In this document: positions 32,430 to 41,041 of the stretch, piece after piece
Layout of the letters: every line of letters begins with the position of its first letter
Numbering within the stretch: position 1 is the stretch's first letter
From: Cellulomonas cellasea
GTDB lineage: Bacteria; Actinomycetota; Actinomycetes; Actinomycetales; Cellulomonadaceae
Assembly (NCBI RefSeq): GCF_006538745.1
Contig: NZ_BJLR01000009.1
Coordinates: 326,198-390,197 of the forward strand
Direction of reading: 5' to 3'
Length of the DNA: 64,000 nucleotides
Notes under the pieces: model-generated
The model's input: only the letters and a program-made list of their open reading frames with translations
The model's database searches: none
Told to the model about the DNA's origin: nothing
Position numbers and translations under genes: made by a program

Positions 32430-33872
32430 CTACTCGTCCAGCGGGAGACCCTGACGTTCCGGGAGGGTGAACGCGCCGACCGCGGCGACCACGAAGACGG
32501 CCGCGAAGACCCCGAACAGCAGGCTCGTGCCGCCCGCGTCGCGCAGGAACGGCACGGCCAGCGGGGCCAGCACCGAGGCGATCCGCCCGAAGCCCGCGGC
32601 GGCGCCGGATCCCGTCCCGCGCACCGACGTCGGGTACAGCTCGGGCGTGACCGCGTACAGCGCGCCCCACGCGCCCAGGTTGAAGAACGACAGCAGCATC
32701 CCGGTCAGCAGCACGCCCTGCTCGGTGCCCGCGGAGGCGAACAGCGCGGCCGCCACGGCGGAGCCGACGAGGAACGTGGACAGCGTGCGGCGCCGTCCCC
32801 ACACCTCGACGAGCACCGCCGACGCGGCGTACCCGGGGAGCTGGGCGAGGGTGATCCACAGCGTGTACTCGAACGACCGCACGAGCGTGAACCCGTCGGC
32901 CACGAGGATCGTCGGGAGCCAGATGAACGCGCCGTAGTACGCGAAGTTGACCATGAACCACACGAGCCAGAGTGCGACGGTGCGGCGGCGCAGCGACGGC
33001 GCGAACAGCGCGGCGACCCGGGTCCCGCGCGCAGCGGGCGGCTGGGGGCGGGCGCGGGTGCCGTCGGGCTCGACGGGGTCGGACTCGTCGGCCGACGGCC
33101 GGCGCGGTCCCGGCACCATCGGCTTCGGGGTCCACGACCCGCCCGCGGTCGGCGTCGCGGGGGCGACGAAGGCCGGCTCCGGCGCAACGCCGGCGGACCG
33201 CTCGAACCGCTGCACGACGGCCTCGGCCTCGACGACCCGCCCGCGCGACTCGAGGAAGCGCACCGACTCGGGCAGCACCGCGCGCACGACCGCGGAGTAC
33301 AGGGCCGGGACCGCGCCGATCGCGAGCGCCCAGCGCCAGCCGTCGTCGCTCGCGGGGACGACGAGGTACCCGACGACCGCCGCAAGGCTCCAGCCGACAG
33401 CCCAGAACGCCTCGAGCGCGACGACGACGCGCCCGCGGATGCGCGGCGGCGCGAACTCGCTCACGAGCGTCGACGCGACGGGCAGCTCCGCCCCGAGCCC
33501 GAGACCGACGACGAGCCGCAGCACGATGAGCGCCGCGACCGAGCCCGCGAGCGCCGACGCGCCCGTCGCCAGCCCGTACACGAGCAGCGTCAGCGCGAAC
33601 ACCTGGCGCCGCCCGATGCGGTCGGCGAGCAGCCCGCCGAGGCTCGCGCCGAGCGCCATGCCGACGAACCCGGCCGACGCGATCCACGACAGCTCGGTCG
33701 GCGACGCCCCCCACTGCACCGCGAGCTGCGCGAGGACGAACGAGATGAGCCCGACGTCGAGCGCGTCGAGCGCCCACCCGGCGCCCGAGCCGAGCAGGAG
33801 GCGCAGGTGCTCGCGCGTGAACGGCAGGGCGTCGAGGCGTTCGGTCCGCGTGGGGGCGGGCGGCGGGGTCAT
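32430..33872 (-). CDS. MFS transporter, sugar/aromatic-acid-type
   Basis: The 480-residue protein starts at ATG 33872 and has 12 predicted helices. MFS motifs are GGLLADRIGRRQVFAL in the loop between helices 2 and 3, LRLVVGLGLGAELPVA in helix 4, PESVRFLESRGR after helix 6, and YTPELYPTSVRGTG-like sequence (VTPELYPTSVRGTG) in helix 10, which is the sugar-porter/metabolite-proton symporter signature. A long central loop is Pro/Arg/Asp-rich. Substrate is unknown; close relatives carry sugars, niacin or aromatic acids. The gene ends 19 bases before the start of the deleted transporter gene on the same strand, so they may be cotranscribed. Confidence 0.9.
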   Translation of the reverse strand: MTPPPAPTRTERLDALPFTREHLRLLLGSGAGWALDALDVGLISFVLAQLAVQWGASPTELSWIASAGFVGMALGASLGGLLADRIGRRQVFALTLLVYGLATGASALAGSVAALIVLRLVVGLGLGAELPVASTLVSEFAPPRIRGRVVVALEAFWAVGWSLAAVVGYLVVPASDDGWRWALAIGAVPALYSAVVRAVLPESVRFLESRGRVVEAEAVVQRFERSAGVAPEPAFVAPATPTAGGSWTPKPMVPGPRRPSADESDPVEPDGTRARPQPPAARGTRVAALFAPSLRRRTVALWLVWFMVNFAYYGAFIWLPTILVADGFTLVRSFEYTLWITLAQLPGYAASAVLVEVWGRRRTLSTFLVGSAVAAALFASAGTEQGVLLTGMLLSFFNLGAWGALYAVTPELYPTSVRGTGSGAAAGFGRIASVLAPLAVPFLRDAGGTSLLFGVFAAVFVVAAVGAFTLPERQGLPLDE

Positions 33873-34006
33873 GGGTCTCCTTCCCGGTCGCTTACCTTCC
33901 ACCGCGGGGGCGACGTGCACAACTCGCCGACCGGGTGCCGCCGGGCGCGCCGCGTCGCCCCCGCCCGTGCTCGGTGCGCGGGGAGGGGACGACGCGGCGG
34001 AGGGCG

Positions 34007-34375
34007 TCAGCGGTGCTCGCCCACGACCTCGATCCGCCCGACGATGCTCGCGTTCAGCGCGTCGAGGTCCTCGGCCGGGATCCAGTACTCGAGGATCGTC
34101 TCGCCGCCGACCTGCTGGACGTCGTACGCGTCGAGGAAGTCCGTCCGGACCTCGAAGCGCGTCACGTAGCCGACGCCGCTGCGCGGGGCGTTCCAGTCGC
34201 GCGCAATCCGCGTCGCGTAGTCCTCGTTCAGCACCGGGTAGAAGATCGGCTGGTCGGGCAGGCGCGGGGGCCACGCCGTCCACCCGGTCGCCTCGACGAG
34301 CGCGAGCTCCTCGGGGCCGGTCGGGCGCCAGAGCGTCACGGTCTCGGGCGGGCTCGCGGTCTCGTGTTGGTTCAT
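34007..34375 (-). CDS. hypothetical protein
   Basis: From ATG 34375 (MNQHETASPP) the product is 122 residues: VTLWRPTGPEELALVEATGW, then RLPDQPIFYPVLNEDYATRI, GVGYVTRFEVRTDFLDAYDV and TILEYWIPAEDLDALNASIVG. The pattern resembles small ADP-ribosylation/RNA 2'-phosphotransferase-like folds annotated as hypothetical, but no catalytic residue can be named. It has no membrane or secretion signal. The gene is divergent from the P-loop protein, with a spacer that includes four tandem GTGCC units at 34421-34440. Confidence 0.75.
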   Translation of the reverse strand: MNQHETASPPETVTLWRPTGPEELALVEATGWTAWPPRLPDQPIFYPVLNEDYATRIARDWNAPRSGVGYVTRFEVRTDFLDAYDVQQVGGETILEYWIPAEDLDALNASIVGRIEVVGEHR

Positions 34376-34499
34376 GCGCAGGAGTGTGGCGGTGCGGCCC
34401 CGCGCGGGACAGCGGATTGTGTGCCGTGCCGTGCCGTGCCCCGGTGCGCCGCACCGCCCCGCCCGCGGCCCGGTCGCGCGCCCCGCTACCCTCCGACGC

Positions 34500-35048
34500 G
34501 TGGCAGCACCGGAGCACGAGGACCACCGCGGCCCGGCCGACGACGCGTCCCACCTCGTCGTGATCGGCGGTCGCTCCGGCGTCGGCAAGACCTCGACCGC
34601 CCTCGCGCTGCACGCGCTGCTGCGGGCCGACGACGTGCGGCACGCCGTCGTCGAGGGTGACTTCCTCGACCTCGCGTGGCCGCCGCCGTGGGAGCACGGG
34701 CTCGACCTGCGCAACCTCGCGGCGGTCTGGGCCAACTACCGGGAGCTCGGGTACCGGCGGCTCGTCTACACGAACACCGTGAGCGTGCTCGCCGCCGAGG
34801 CGCTCGCGGCGGCGATGGGCGACTCCCCCGCGGTGACCGCGGTGCTGCTCACCGGGTCGGACGACGTGGTCGACGCCCGGCTTGCGACGCGCGAGACCGG
34901 CGAGGAGCTCCGGGCGCACCGCGCGCGCTCGGCCGCCGCCGCCCGCCGCCTGGACGCCGCGGCCCCGGCGGGGACCCACCGGCTCGCGACCGACGGCGAG
35001 ACCCCCGAGCAGCTCGCCGTGCGGGTGCGGGCGCTCGCCGGCTGGTGA
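34500..35048 (+). CDS. P-loop ATP-binding protein (kinase-like)
   Basis: The 182-residue product starts at GTG 34500. It has a Walker A GGRSGVGKTSTALAL and a plausible Walker B at VYTNTVSVLAAEALAAAM or nearby, then TAVLLTGSDDVVDARLATRETG and a lid-like ELRAHRARSAAAARRLD. The layout is like small nucleotide or sugar kinases and the AAA_33 group. No partner gene suggests a substrate. Length and lack of other motifs make it a single-domain cytoplasmic enzyme. Confidence 0.82.
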   Translation: MAAPEHEDHRGPADDASHLVVIGGRSGVGKTSTALALHALLRADDVRHAVVEGDFLDLAWPPPWEHGLDLRNLAAVWANYRELGYRRLVYTNTVSVLAAEALAAAMGDSPAVTAVLLTGSDDVVDARLATRETGEELRAHRARSAAAARRLDAAAPAGTHRLATDGETPEQLAVRVRALAGW

Positions 35049-35136
35049 CGCGGGCCGCGCGGACGCGGGCCCAGGCCGGCGGGGTGACCCGGGCGGCGCA
35101 GGGCGGGGCCCTCGCCGCTGGTGACCCGGGCCGTGC

Positions 35137-36384
35137 TCAGCCGGCGTCGACGCCCACGACCGCGGGCTCGTCGTCCGCCTCCCTCCGACGGCCCACCCCG
35201 GCCTGCTCGACGACGAGCACCCCGACGAGCAGCGCCACGACCAGGCCCAGGGCCGCGAGCGGCCGGACGGCGCCGAGCACCGGGACGGCCGCGAGCAGCA
35301 GGAGCGCACCGGCGGTCCGCACCACGGGCCACGCACCGAGCGCACGGCGGACGAAGAGGCTCGCGCCCGCGAGGAAGCACGCGAGCCCGCCGCCGAGCGC
35401 CGCCGCGGAGAACGTGCCGAGCGGCTCGGTGTCGCCGACGTGCGCCATCGCCCCCTCGATCCCGAGCGCCGCGAGCACGGTGCCCGCGACCACGACGAGG
35501 TGGAGGTAGCTGTAGCCCTCGTTCGCCAGCCGGGCCCGCTCGACGCCGCGCGTGGCGGCGAGGGCGTGCTCCGCGGGGCGGGCGTACCGCGCGAAGTACG
35601 TCCACCACAGCGCGATCGAGACGAGCATCGCGAGCACCGCCCCGAGCAGCGTCGCGCCGTCGACGGCCTCACCCGCCGCGCCGACCCCGACGCCGATCGC
35701 GAGCACCGACTCGCCGAGCGAGAGGATCACGACGAGGCCGTACCGCTCGGCCAGGTGCGTCGCGGACGGCAGCCGGAACTCGGTGCCCCGGGTCGCGAGG
35801 TAGGACAGGGCGGGCTCGAGGACGACCGCGCCGAGCCAGCACCACAGCCGGACCCCGGGCGGGACGGACGCCCCGAGCACGAGCAGCGCGGCGGACGGGA
35901 CGAGCGGGAGCAGCACCGCGCGCACGACGCGCCGCCGCATCGCCGGGTCGTCGACGTCGCCGAACGCGTACACCGCGGCGTGCGCGGCGCGGGCCACGAG
36001 GTACGCGGACACCAGGACGACGGGCGCGAACCGGTCGCCGCCGTGCGCACCGAACGCGTCGGGGAGCACCAGCCCGCCGACGAACAGCGCGACCATCGCG
36101 GTCGTCATGGCGACGCGGACCACGCCCTCGTCGGCGTGCGCGTGGTTCGACAGCCACGCGAACGCCGTCCACGACCACCAGAGCAGCGCGAGGACGACGA
36201 GACCCTGGACGATGCCGACGCCGTCGTGCTGGTGCGCCATGAGCCGGCTCACCTGCGTGAACGCGAACACGTACGCGAGGTCGAAGAACAGCTCGAGCGG
36301 CGTCGCCCGGTGGCCCTCCCGGCTCGGCACGGCCGGCAGCAGGCGGCGCGAGCGGTGCACGCCGGCGGGCACGAGGCGGCTCAC
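35137..36384 (-). CDS. low-temperature-requirement A (LtrA) family membrane protein
   Basis: From GTG 36384 the product has 415 residues and about 12 membrane helices. The family signature is at the start (REGHRATPLELFFDLAYVFAF) and in the middle (ERYGLVVILSLGESVLAIG), with LWWTYFARYARP later. LtrA proteins are membrane proteins of unknown biochemical role, first noted for growth in the cold. The GTG overlaps the stop of the AraC regulator (GTGA at 36381-36384), so both are in one operon and the regulator may respond to the same condition. Confidence 0.9.
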   Translation of the reverse strand: MSRLVPAGVHRSRRLLPAVPSREGHRATPLELFFDLAYVFAFTQVSRLMAHQHDGVGIVQGLVVLALLWWSWTAFAWLSNHAHADEGVVRVAMTTAMVALFVGGLVLPDAFGAHGGDRFAPVVLVSAYLVARAAHAAVYAFGDVDDPAMRRRVVRAVLLPLVPSAALLVLGASVPPGVRLWCWLGAVVLEPALSYLATRGTEFRLPSATHLAERYGLVVILSLGESVLAIGVGVGAAGEAVDGATLLGAVLAMLVSIALWWTYFARYARPAEHALAATRGVERARLANEGYSYLHLVVVAGTVLAALGIEGAMAHVGDTEPLGTFSAAALGGGLACFLAGASLFVRRALGAWPVVRTAGALLLLAAVPVLGAVRPLAALGLVVALLVGVLVVEQAGVGRRREADDEPAVVGVDAG

Positions 36385-37286
36385 GCCGTCACCTCCACCG
36401 CTGCCGCGGCACGCAGCCGCTGGGCGTCGCTCCCGGGCGGCGCCCCGAACTGCCGGTGGTACTCCCGGCTGAACTGCGACGCGCTCTCGTAGCCGACGGC
36501 GCGCGCGGCGCCGGCCACGTCCCTCGGGTCGACGGCGAGCCGCACGCGCGCCGCCTGGAGCCGGATCTGCTTCTGGAACTGGATCGGGCTCATCGCGGTG
36601 ACGGCGCGGAACGCCCGGTGGAACGCCGACGGGCTCATGCGCGCGAGCTGCGCGAGGTCCTCGACCCGCACGGTCTCCGCGTAGTGCTCGCGCAGCCACC
36701 GCACCGCGTGGCCGACGTGCTGGTGGCTGCTGTCCGCGAGCCCGAGCTGGCGCACGGTCGCGCCCTGATCGCCGGTCAGGAGCAGCCACAGGATCTCGCG
36801 CTCGACCATCGGCCCGAGCACCGCCAGGTCGCGCGGGCGGTCGAGGAGGCGCACGAGGCGCAGCACCGCGTCGAGCAGCGCGGGGGGCGCGGTGCTCACG
36901 GCGACCCCGGGCGGCACGGCCCGTCCGCGCCCGGCGGCGACGAGGTCACGCGCCGCGGGGTGCAGGACGAGCTCGGCGACCACCGAGGGGCGCAGCGTGA
37001 GCCCGACGCCGAGCGCGGGCCGCTCGGGGCTGGCCTCCGTGAACTGCCCGGTGACCGGCAGGTCGAGCGAGGCCACGAGGTACTGCCCGGCGCGGTAGTC
37101 GTGCACGCGGTCGCCCAGCGCGAGCCGCTTGGCGCCCTGCACGACGACGGCGAGCACGGTGCCGGTGGTCGCGGCCTCGGGTTCGCCGGGGTGCTCGACG
37201 AGCGCGACGTGGACGCCGTCCGGGGTGCTGGTGACGCCCGCCCGGGCGTGCCGGGTGATCAGGGTGCGGAGCTCGTCGAGGGCCAT
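36381..37286 (-). CDS. AraC family transcriptional regulator
   Basis: The product from ATG 37286 (MALDELRTL) has 301 residues; an upstream ATG at 37298 gives four extra residues. The N-terminal domain is a cupin-like ligand binder of the AraC_N type (GTVLAVVVQGAKRLALGDRV, then GQYLVASLDLPVTGQ). The C-terminal domain has two helix-turn-helix units, AETVRVEDLAQLARMSPSAF and VAGAARAVGYESASQFSREY, the latter with the family's G-Y-x-S-x-x-x-F-S-R-x-x signature. It is the lead gene of an operon with LtrA. It diverges from the AraC-GyrI gene across 206 bases with GC-rich dyads. Confidence 0.92.
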   Translation of the reverse strand: MALDELRTLITRHARAGVTSTPDGVHVALVEHPGEPEAATTGTVLAVVVQGAKRLALGDRVHDYRAGQYLVASLDLPVTGQFTEASPERPALGVGLTLRPSVVAELVLHPAARDLVAAGRGRAVPPGVAVSTAPPALLDAVLRLVRLLDRPRDLAVLGPMVEREILWLLLTGDQGATVRQLGLADSSHQHVGHAVRWLREHYAETVRVEDLAQLARMSPSAFHRAFRAVTAMSPIQFQKQIRLQAARVRLAVDPRDVAGAARAVGYESASQFSREYHRQFGAPPGSDAQRLRAAAAVEVTA

Positions 37287-37492
37287 GGCCCGACCCAAGC
37301 ACCGGCGGCGGCGACCGGGTACCCGTTCCCGCCGTTCCGAGCAGGATCAGGCACGACGACGCCCGGATCGGTCGACGGGTCGTCGCCCGGACCCACCGCA
37401 CCGGCCGATAGCACCGGCCGATCGCACCGGGCCACGATGATCGGGCGCCGGGCCGGACCCCGGCGGCAGGCTGACGGACGGAAAGGGGCACC

Positions 37493-38362
37493 GTGATCGC
37501 CTGGCTCAACCACCTCGTGGACGTCGTCGAGGAGGACCTCGCCGAGGACCTCGACGTCGCCCGCCTCGCCGCTGGCCTCGGCACCACCGAGTACCACCTG
37601 CGCCGCATGTTCTCGGCGCTGGCGGGGATGCCGCTGTCGGAGTACGTGCGACGCCGGCGCATGACGCTCGCCGCGGCGGAGGTCGTGACGGGCACCCGGG
37701 ACCTGCTGGGGATCGCCGTGCGCCACGGGTACGGCTCGACCGAGGCCTTCGGTCGGGCGTTCCGGTCCGTGCACGGCGTCGGCCCGGGCGAGGTCCGGCG
37801 GGACGGCGGCCCCCTCCGCACCCAACCCCGCCTCAGGTTCCGCCTGACCGTCGAAGGAGCACATCCCATGGACGTCCGCCTCGTCTCCCGACCCGCCTTC
37901 CGCCTCGCCGGCCGCGCCGTACGCGTCCCGCTCGTGCACCACGGGGTCAACCCGGCGATTCAGCAGCACGTGACCTCACTGGCGCCGGAGGAGCACGGCC
38001 GGCTCACGGCCCTGAGCGACACCGAGCCGCGCGGCCTGCTCGCCGTGAGCGCCGACATCGACCCCGACCGCCGGGAGGGCACCGAGCTGACCTACCTGCA
38101 CGGGGTCGCCGTCACGGACGAGGTCGACGTCCCCGGCGACCTCGACGTCCTCCCGGTGCCCGCGGGGTCGTGGGCCGTGTTCCGCGCGGCGGGCCCGTAC
38201 CCGCAGACGCTGCAGTCCGTCTGGGCCGCGACGGCGACCGACTGGTTCCCGTCGAACCCCTGGCGGCTGCGCGAGGGACCGGAGATCGTCGCCGTGCTCG
38301 AGCGCGCCGACGACCTCAGCACCGCGACGGTCGAGCTCTGGCTGCCGGTCGAGGCAGCCTGA
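37493..38362 (+). CDS. AraC-type DNA-binding domain fused to a GyrI-like domain
   Basis: From GTG 37493 the 289-residue product has an N-terminal AraC helix-turn-helix pair (LNHLVDVVEEDLAEDLDVARL, then LLGIAVRHGYGSTEAFGRAF) and a C-terminal GyrI-like ligand-binding domain (from about residue 125: VRLVSRPAFRLAGRAVRVPL; later VPAGSWAVFRAAGPYPQTLQ). This Rob/SoxS-like build is used for multidrug sensing. GAAAGGGG before the start is a good ribosome site. The GH43 gene converges with it, three bases away. Confidence 0.9.
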   Translation: MIAWLNHLVDVVEEDLAEDLDVARLAAGLGTTEYHLRRMFSALAGMPLSEYVRRRRMTLAAAEVVTGTRDLLGIAVRHGYGSTEAFGRAFRSVHGVGPGEVRRDGGPLRTQPRLRFRLTVEGAHPMDVRLVSRPAFRLAGRAVRVPLVHHGVNPAIQQHVTSLAPEEHGRLTALSDTEPRGLLAVSADIDPDRREGTELTYLHGVAVTDEVDVPGDLDVLPVPAGSWAVFRAAGPYPQTLQSVWAATATDWFPSNPWRLREGPEIVAVLERADDLSTATVELWLPVEAA

Positions 38363-38365
38363 GGC

Positions 38366-39967
38366 TCACGGCAGCAGGTACTCGACCGTGTGGACCGTGA
38401 CCGACGTCGAGGTAGGCCGCCCGTTGCTCGTCCCGTACACGCCGAGCCACAGCCCGACGAACCCGCCGGTCGCGACCGTGTCGAGCTCCCGGCCGTCGAC
38501 GACCGCGACCACCTCGCCGTCGCCGTCGCCGTCCGCCCCGGCGGTCGCAGCGGTCGCGGCCGTCGCGGCGGTCAGCGCGTAGTCCTGCCCGCGTGCGCTG
38601 ATCGTGAGCACGAGCGGCTCGTCCGGGCCCGCGGCGAGCGTGACCCGTCCCCGCTCGTGGTCGACGCCGCCGCGCCGGTGCACCGCGACGACGTCCCGCG
38701 TGCGCCCGCCGGCCGTCGGCGCCGTGACGTGCAGCCGCACGTGGTCGTCCTCCGACTGCCGGACGACGAGCCCCGCCTCCTCGCCGGAGCCCTCGGCGAG
38801 GGGCGCGGTCAGGCGGACGCGCAGGTCGACGTCGGTGTGCTGCTGGCGCAGGCCCAGGAACGCGGGCGTCCCGGGCTCGGCGAGCGTCGTCGGGTCCAGG
38901 GCCAGCCGCCAGCCGTCGCCGTCGGGCGTCGCGAAGTCCTGCGCCGGGCCGCGGAGCGAGGTCCACCGGACGTCGTCGGGACGCACGAGCCCCGAGGTGG
39001 CCCCCTGCGTGACGCCCGGCCGGGGCTCCCCTGCGAAGGGCACGTCCACGACCGCCGGGACCCGGCCCTCGCCCGGGGCGAACACCGGCCAGCCGTCCTC
39101 CCACGCGACGGGCAGCAGGAACGTCTCGCGCCCGAGGTTGTAGTGGTAGCCGCCGTACGGCCGCATGCCGAGCGCGACGGCCCACCACGAGCCGTCGGCG
39201 GCCTGCACCAGGTCGGCGTGCCCGACGCCGACGACGTCCGCACCCCGGCCGAGGTGGCGGTGCGTCAGCACGGGATTGCCGCGGTACCCCTCGTACGGCC
39301 CGGTCACCGTGTCCGCGCGTGCCACCGACTCCGCGTGGTGGAACTCGGTGCCCGCCTCCGCGGCGAGCAGGTAGTACCGGCCGTCGACCGCGTACAGGTG
39401 CGGCGCCTCCGCCCACACCGCGTTCTCGAGCGCGCCGTGCCAGATCACGTGCTCCTCGCCGACCAGCCGGCCCGTCGCGGGGTCGAGCTCGCGGACCCAC
39501 ACCTCGGTCTGGTCGTGCCACCGCGGCTCCGGCGGCTGCCGCGTCCCGTGCACCCAGACGCGGCCGTCGTCGTCGAACAGGAACGACGGGTCGATCCCCT
39601 CCTCGTCGATCCACACCGGGTCCGACCACGGCCCGGCCGGGTCGGTCGCCGTCACGTAGAAGTTCCCCCCGGGCGCGCCCTCGCGCTGGCCGACGAGCGT
39701 GCAGATCAGCCAGAACGTGCCGTCGTGGTGCCGCAGGGTCGGCGCGAACAGCCCGTGCGAGGACCGCACCCCGGCGAGGTCGAGCTGACCGGGCCGGTCG
39801 AGCGCGTGCCCGATCTGCTCCCAGCCGACGAGGTCCCGGCTGCGGTGCACGGGCAGCCCCGGGAAGTACTCGAACGTCGAGGTCACGAGGTAGAAGTCGT
39901 CCCCCACGCGGCAGATCGAGGGGTCCGGGTAGCACCCCGGCAGGATCGGGTTCCGGACCGTGCCCAT
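38366..39967 (-). CDS. glycoside hydrolase family 43 (beta-xylosidase/arabinofuranosidase)
   Basis: The 533-residue protein starts at ATG 39967. The five-bladed GH43 propeller opens with NPILPGCYPDPSICRVGDDF, where the Asp in YPDPS is the usual catalytic base. GIDPSFLFDDDGRVWVHG supplies the pKa-modulating Asp, and WAEAPHLYAVDGRYYLLAAE the general-acid Glu. A second, concanavalin-like beta-sandwich domain (from about 330) matches the C-terminal domain of xylan beta-xylosidases. No signal peptide, so it works in the cytoplasm on short xylo- or arabino-oligosaccharides. No transporter or regulator for sugars is adjacent, except the AraC-GyrI gene, which may be unrelated. Confidence 0.93.
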   Translation of the reverse strand: MGTVRNPILPGCYPDPSICRVGDDFYLVTSTFEYFPGLPVHRSRDLVGWEQIGHALDRPGQLDLAGVRSSHGLFAPTLRHHDGTFWLICTLVGQREGAPGGNFYVTATDPAGPWSDPVWIDEEGIDPSFLFDDDGRVWVHGTRQPPEPRWHDQTEVWVRELDPATGRLVGEEHVIWHGALENAVWAEAPHLYAVDGRYYLLAAEAGTEFHHAESVARADTVTGPYEGYRGNPVLTHRHLGRGADVVGVGHADLVQAADGSWWAVALGMRPYGGYHYNLGRETFLLPVAWEDGWPVFAPGEGRVPAVVDVPFAGEPRPGVTQGATSGLVRPDDVRWTSLRGPAQDFATPDGDGWRLALDPTTLAEPGTPAFLGLRQQHTDVDLRVRLTAPLAEGSGEEAGLVVRQSEDDHVRLHVTAPTAGGRTRDVVAVHRRGGVDHERGRVTLAAGPDEPLVLTISARGQDYALTAATAATAATAGADGDGDGEVVAVVDGRELDTVATGGFVGLWLGVYGTSNGRPTSTSVTVHTVEYLLP

Positions 39968-40046
39968 GCAGGAGGCCTCCGCGGTGAGGTGGACGAGAGG
40001 GGCGCGTGGACGAGGCTAGCCGGGACCGCCGCCGCGCCGGGCGGCG

Positions 40047-40892
40047 TTACGCCCGGGCGAGCAGCGCGGCGGCGAACCGGTCCGCCGAGCCGGGCGCGAG
40101 GTCGAGGAACAGCTCGGGCTCGACCAGCTCGAGCTCGATGAGCAGCGGCGCGTCCTCGGGACCGACGAGGTCGACCCGCGCGTACAGCAGCGCCTCCGGC
40201 CCGCCGGGCACGCACGCGAGCGCGGCGTGCGCCACCGCGATCTCGGCGGCGGTCGGCGTGTGGGCCGTGTCCGTCCCGCCGTACTCCGCCTGCACCCGGA
40301 ACTCCCCGGCGGCGGGCGTCTTGCGGACGGCGTGCGAGACGCGACCGCCGATCACGACGACCGACCGCTCCCCGGCGAGGATCTCCGGCAGGTACGGCTG
40401 GACGAGCACGTCGCCCGTGGCGGTGAGCGTGCGCAGGTGGTCCGCCGCCTCCGCGGAGCCCGTGGCGAACCGCCCGAGACCCCATGCGTTGGCGGAGATC
40501 GCCGGCTTGAGCACCACCTCGGGCGCGTCGACGGCGGGCACCGGCTCGTCGCTCCCGGCCGGGACGAGGGCCGTCGGCACGACCGGGACGCCCGCGCGCG
40601 CGAGCTCGAGGAGGTAGGACTTGTGCAGGTTCCAGCCGACCACGTCGAGCGGGTTGAGCACCGGCGCGGCGAACGCGCCCAGGACGGCCCGGAACTCGTC
40701 GGGGTGCTCCTGGTAGTCCCACGTCGAGCGGATCACCACGACGTCCGCCGGGACCCGCGTGACCGACGGCTCGCGCCACGGCGAGACGGTCACGGTCGCG
40801 CCGCGGGCGCGCAGCGCGGCCACGACCCCCGGGGTCTCGATGTCGTGGCCGTCGGGGTCGTCGAAGGTCAGCAGCAGCACGTGAGGAGGCAC
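40047..40892 (-). CDS. ATP-grasp domain protein
   Basis: From GTG 40892 the product has 281 residues. The N-terminal Rossmann-like part is HVLLLTFDDPDGHDIETPGV, then VVIRSTWDYQEHPDEFRAVL. The ATP-grasp core follows: LNPLDVVGWNLHKSYLLELA, VVLKPAISANAWGLGRF with a Lys for ATP, then GDVLVQPYLPEI and the metal-binding end LLYARVDLVGPED and LIELELVEPELF with two Glu residues. It looks like the RimK-like/DUF group of ATP-dependent carboxylate-amine ligases of unknown substrate. A GAGGAGGC box precedes the start. Confidence 0.88.
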   Translation of the reverse strand: MPPHVLLLTFDDPDGHDIETPGVVAALRARGATVTVSPWREPSVTRVPADVVVIRSTWDYQEHPDEFRAVLGAFAAPVLNPLDVVGWNLHKSYLLELARAGVPVVPTALVPAGSDEPVPAVDAPEVVLKPAISANAWGLGRFATGSAEAADHLRTLTATGDVLVQPYLPEILAGERSVVVIGGRVSHAVRKTPAAGEFRVQAEYGGTDTAHTPTAAEIAVAHAALACVPGGPEALLYARVDLVGPEDAPLLIELELVEPELFLDLAPGSADRFAAALLARA

Positions 40893-41006
40893 CGGGCGAT
40901 GCTCGCACGCGACGCGGCGTCCTGAGACGCGTGCGCCCGGCGTGAGGCCGTCCTCGACGCCCCGGAGGGCGAGGCGCGACATGTGACGTGAGTCACGACG
41001 GCGCGA

Positions 41007-41033
41007 CGTCACGTCCGACGTTCCCGCGTCGTC
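41007..41033 (+). promoter_or_regulatory. second ECF41-type promoter, before the flavoprotein gene
   Basis: CGTCACG (41007-41013) and CGTC (41030-41033) are spaced exactly as in the promoter at 26157-26183. The ten bases that end both sites, CGTCGTCACC, are identical. The ATG at 41042 is 8 bases after the -10 element, so transcription would be nearly leaderless. Confidence 0.6.
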
Positions 41034-41041
41034 ACCATGGC

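Noticed and set aside
32430..35672. A 1080-codon minus-strand frame that includes the MFS transporter
   Set aside because: Only the last 480 codons are transporter; upstream is antisense to the P-loop gene and to noise.
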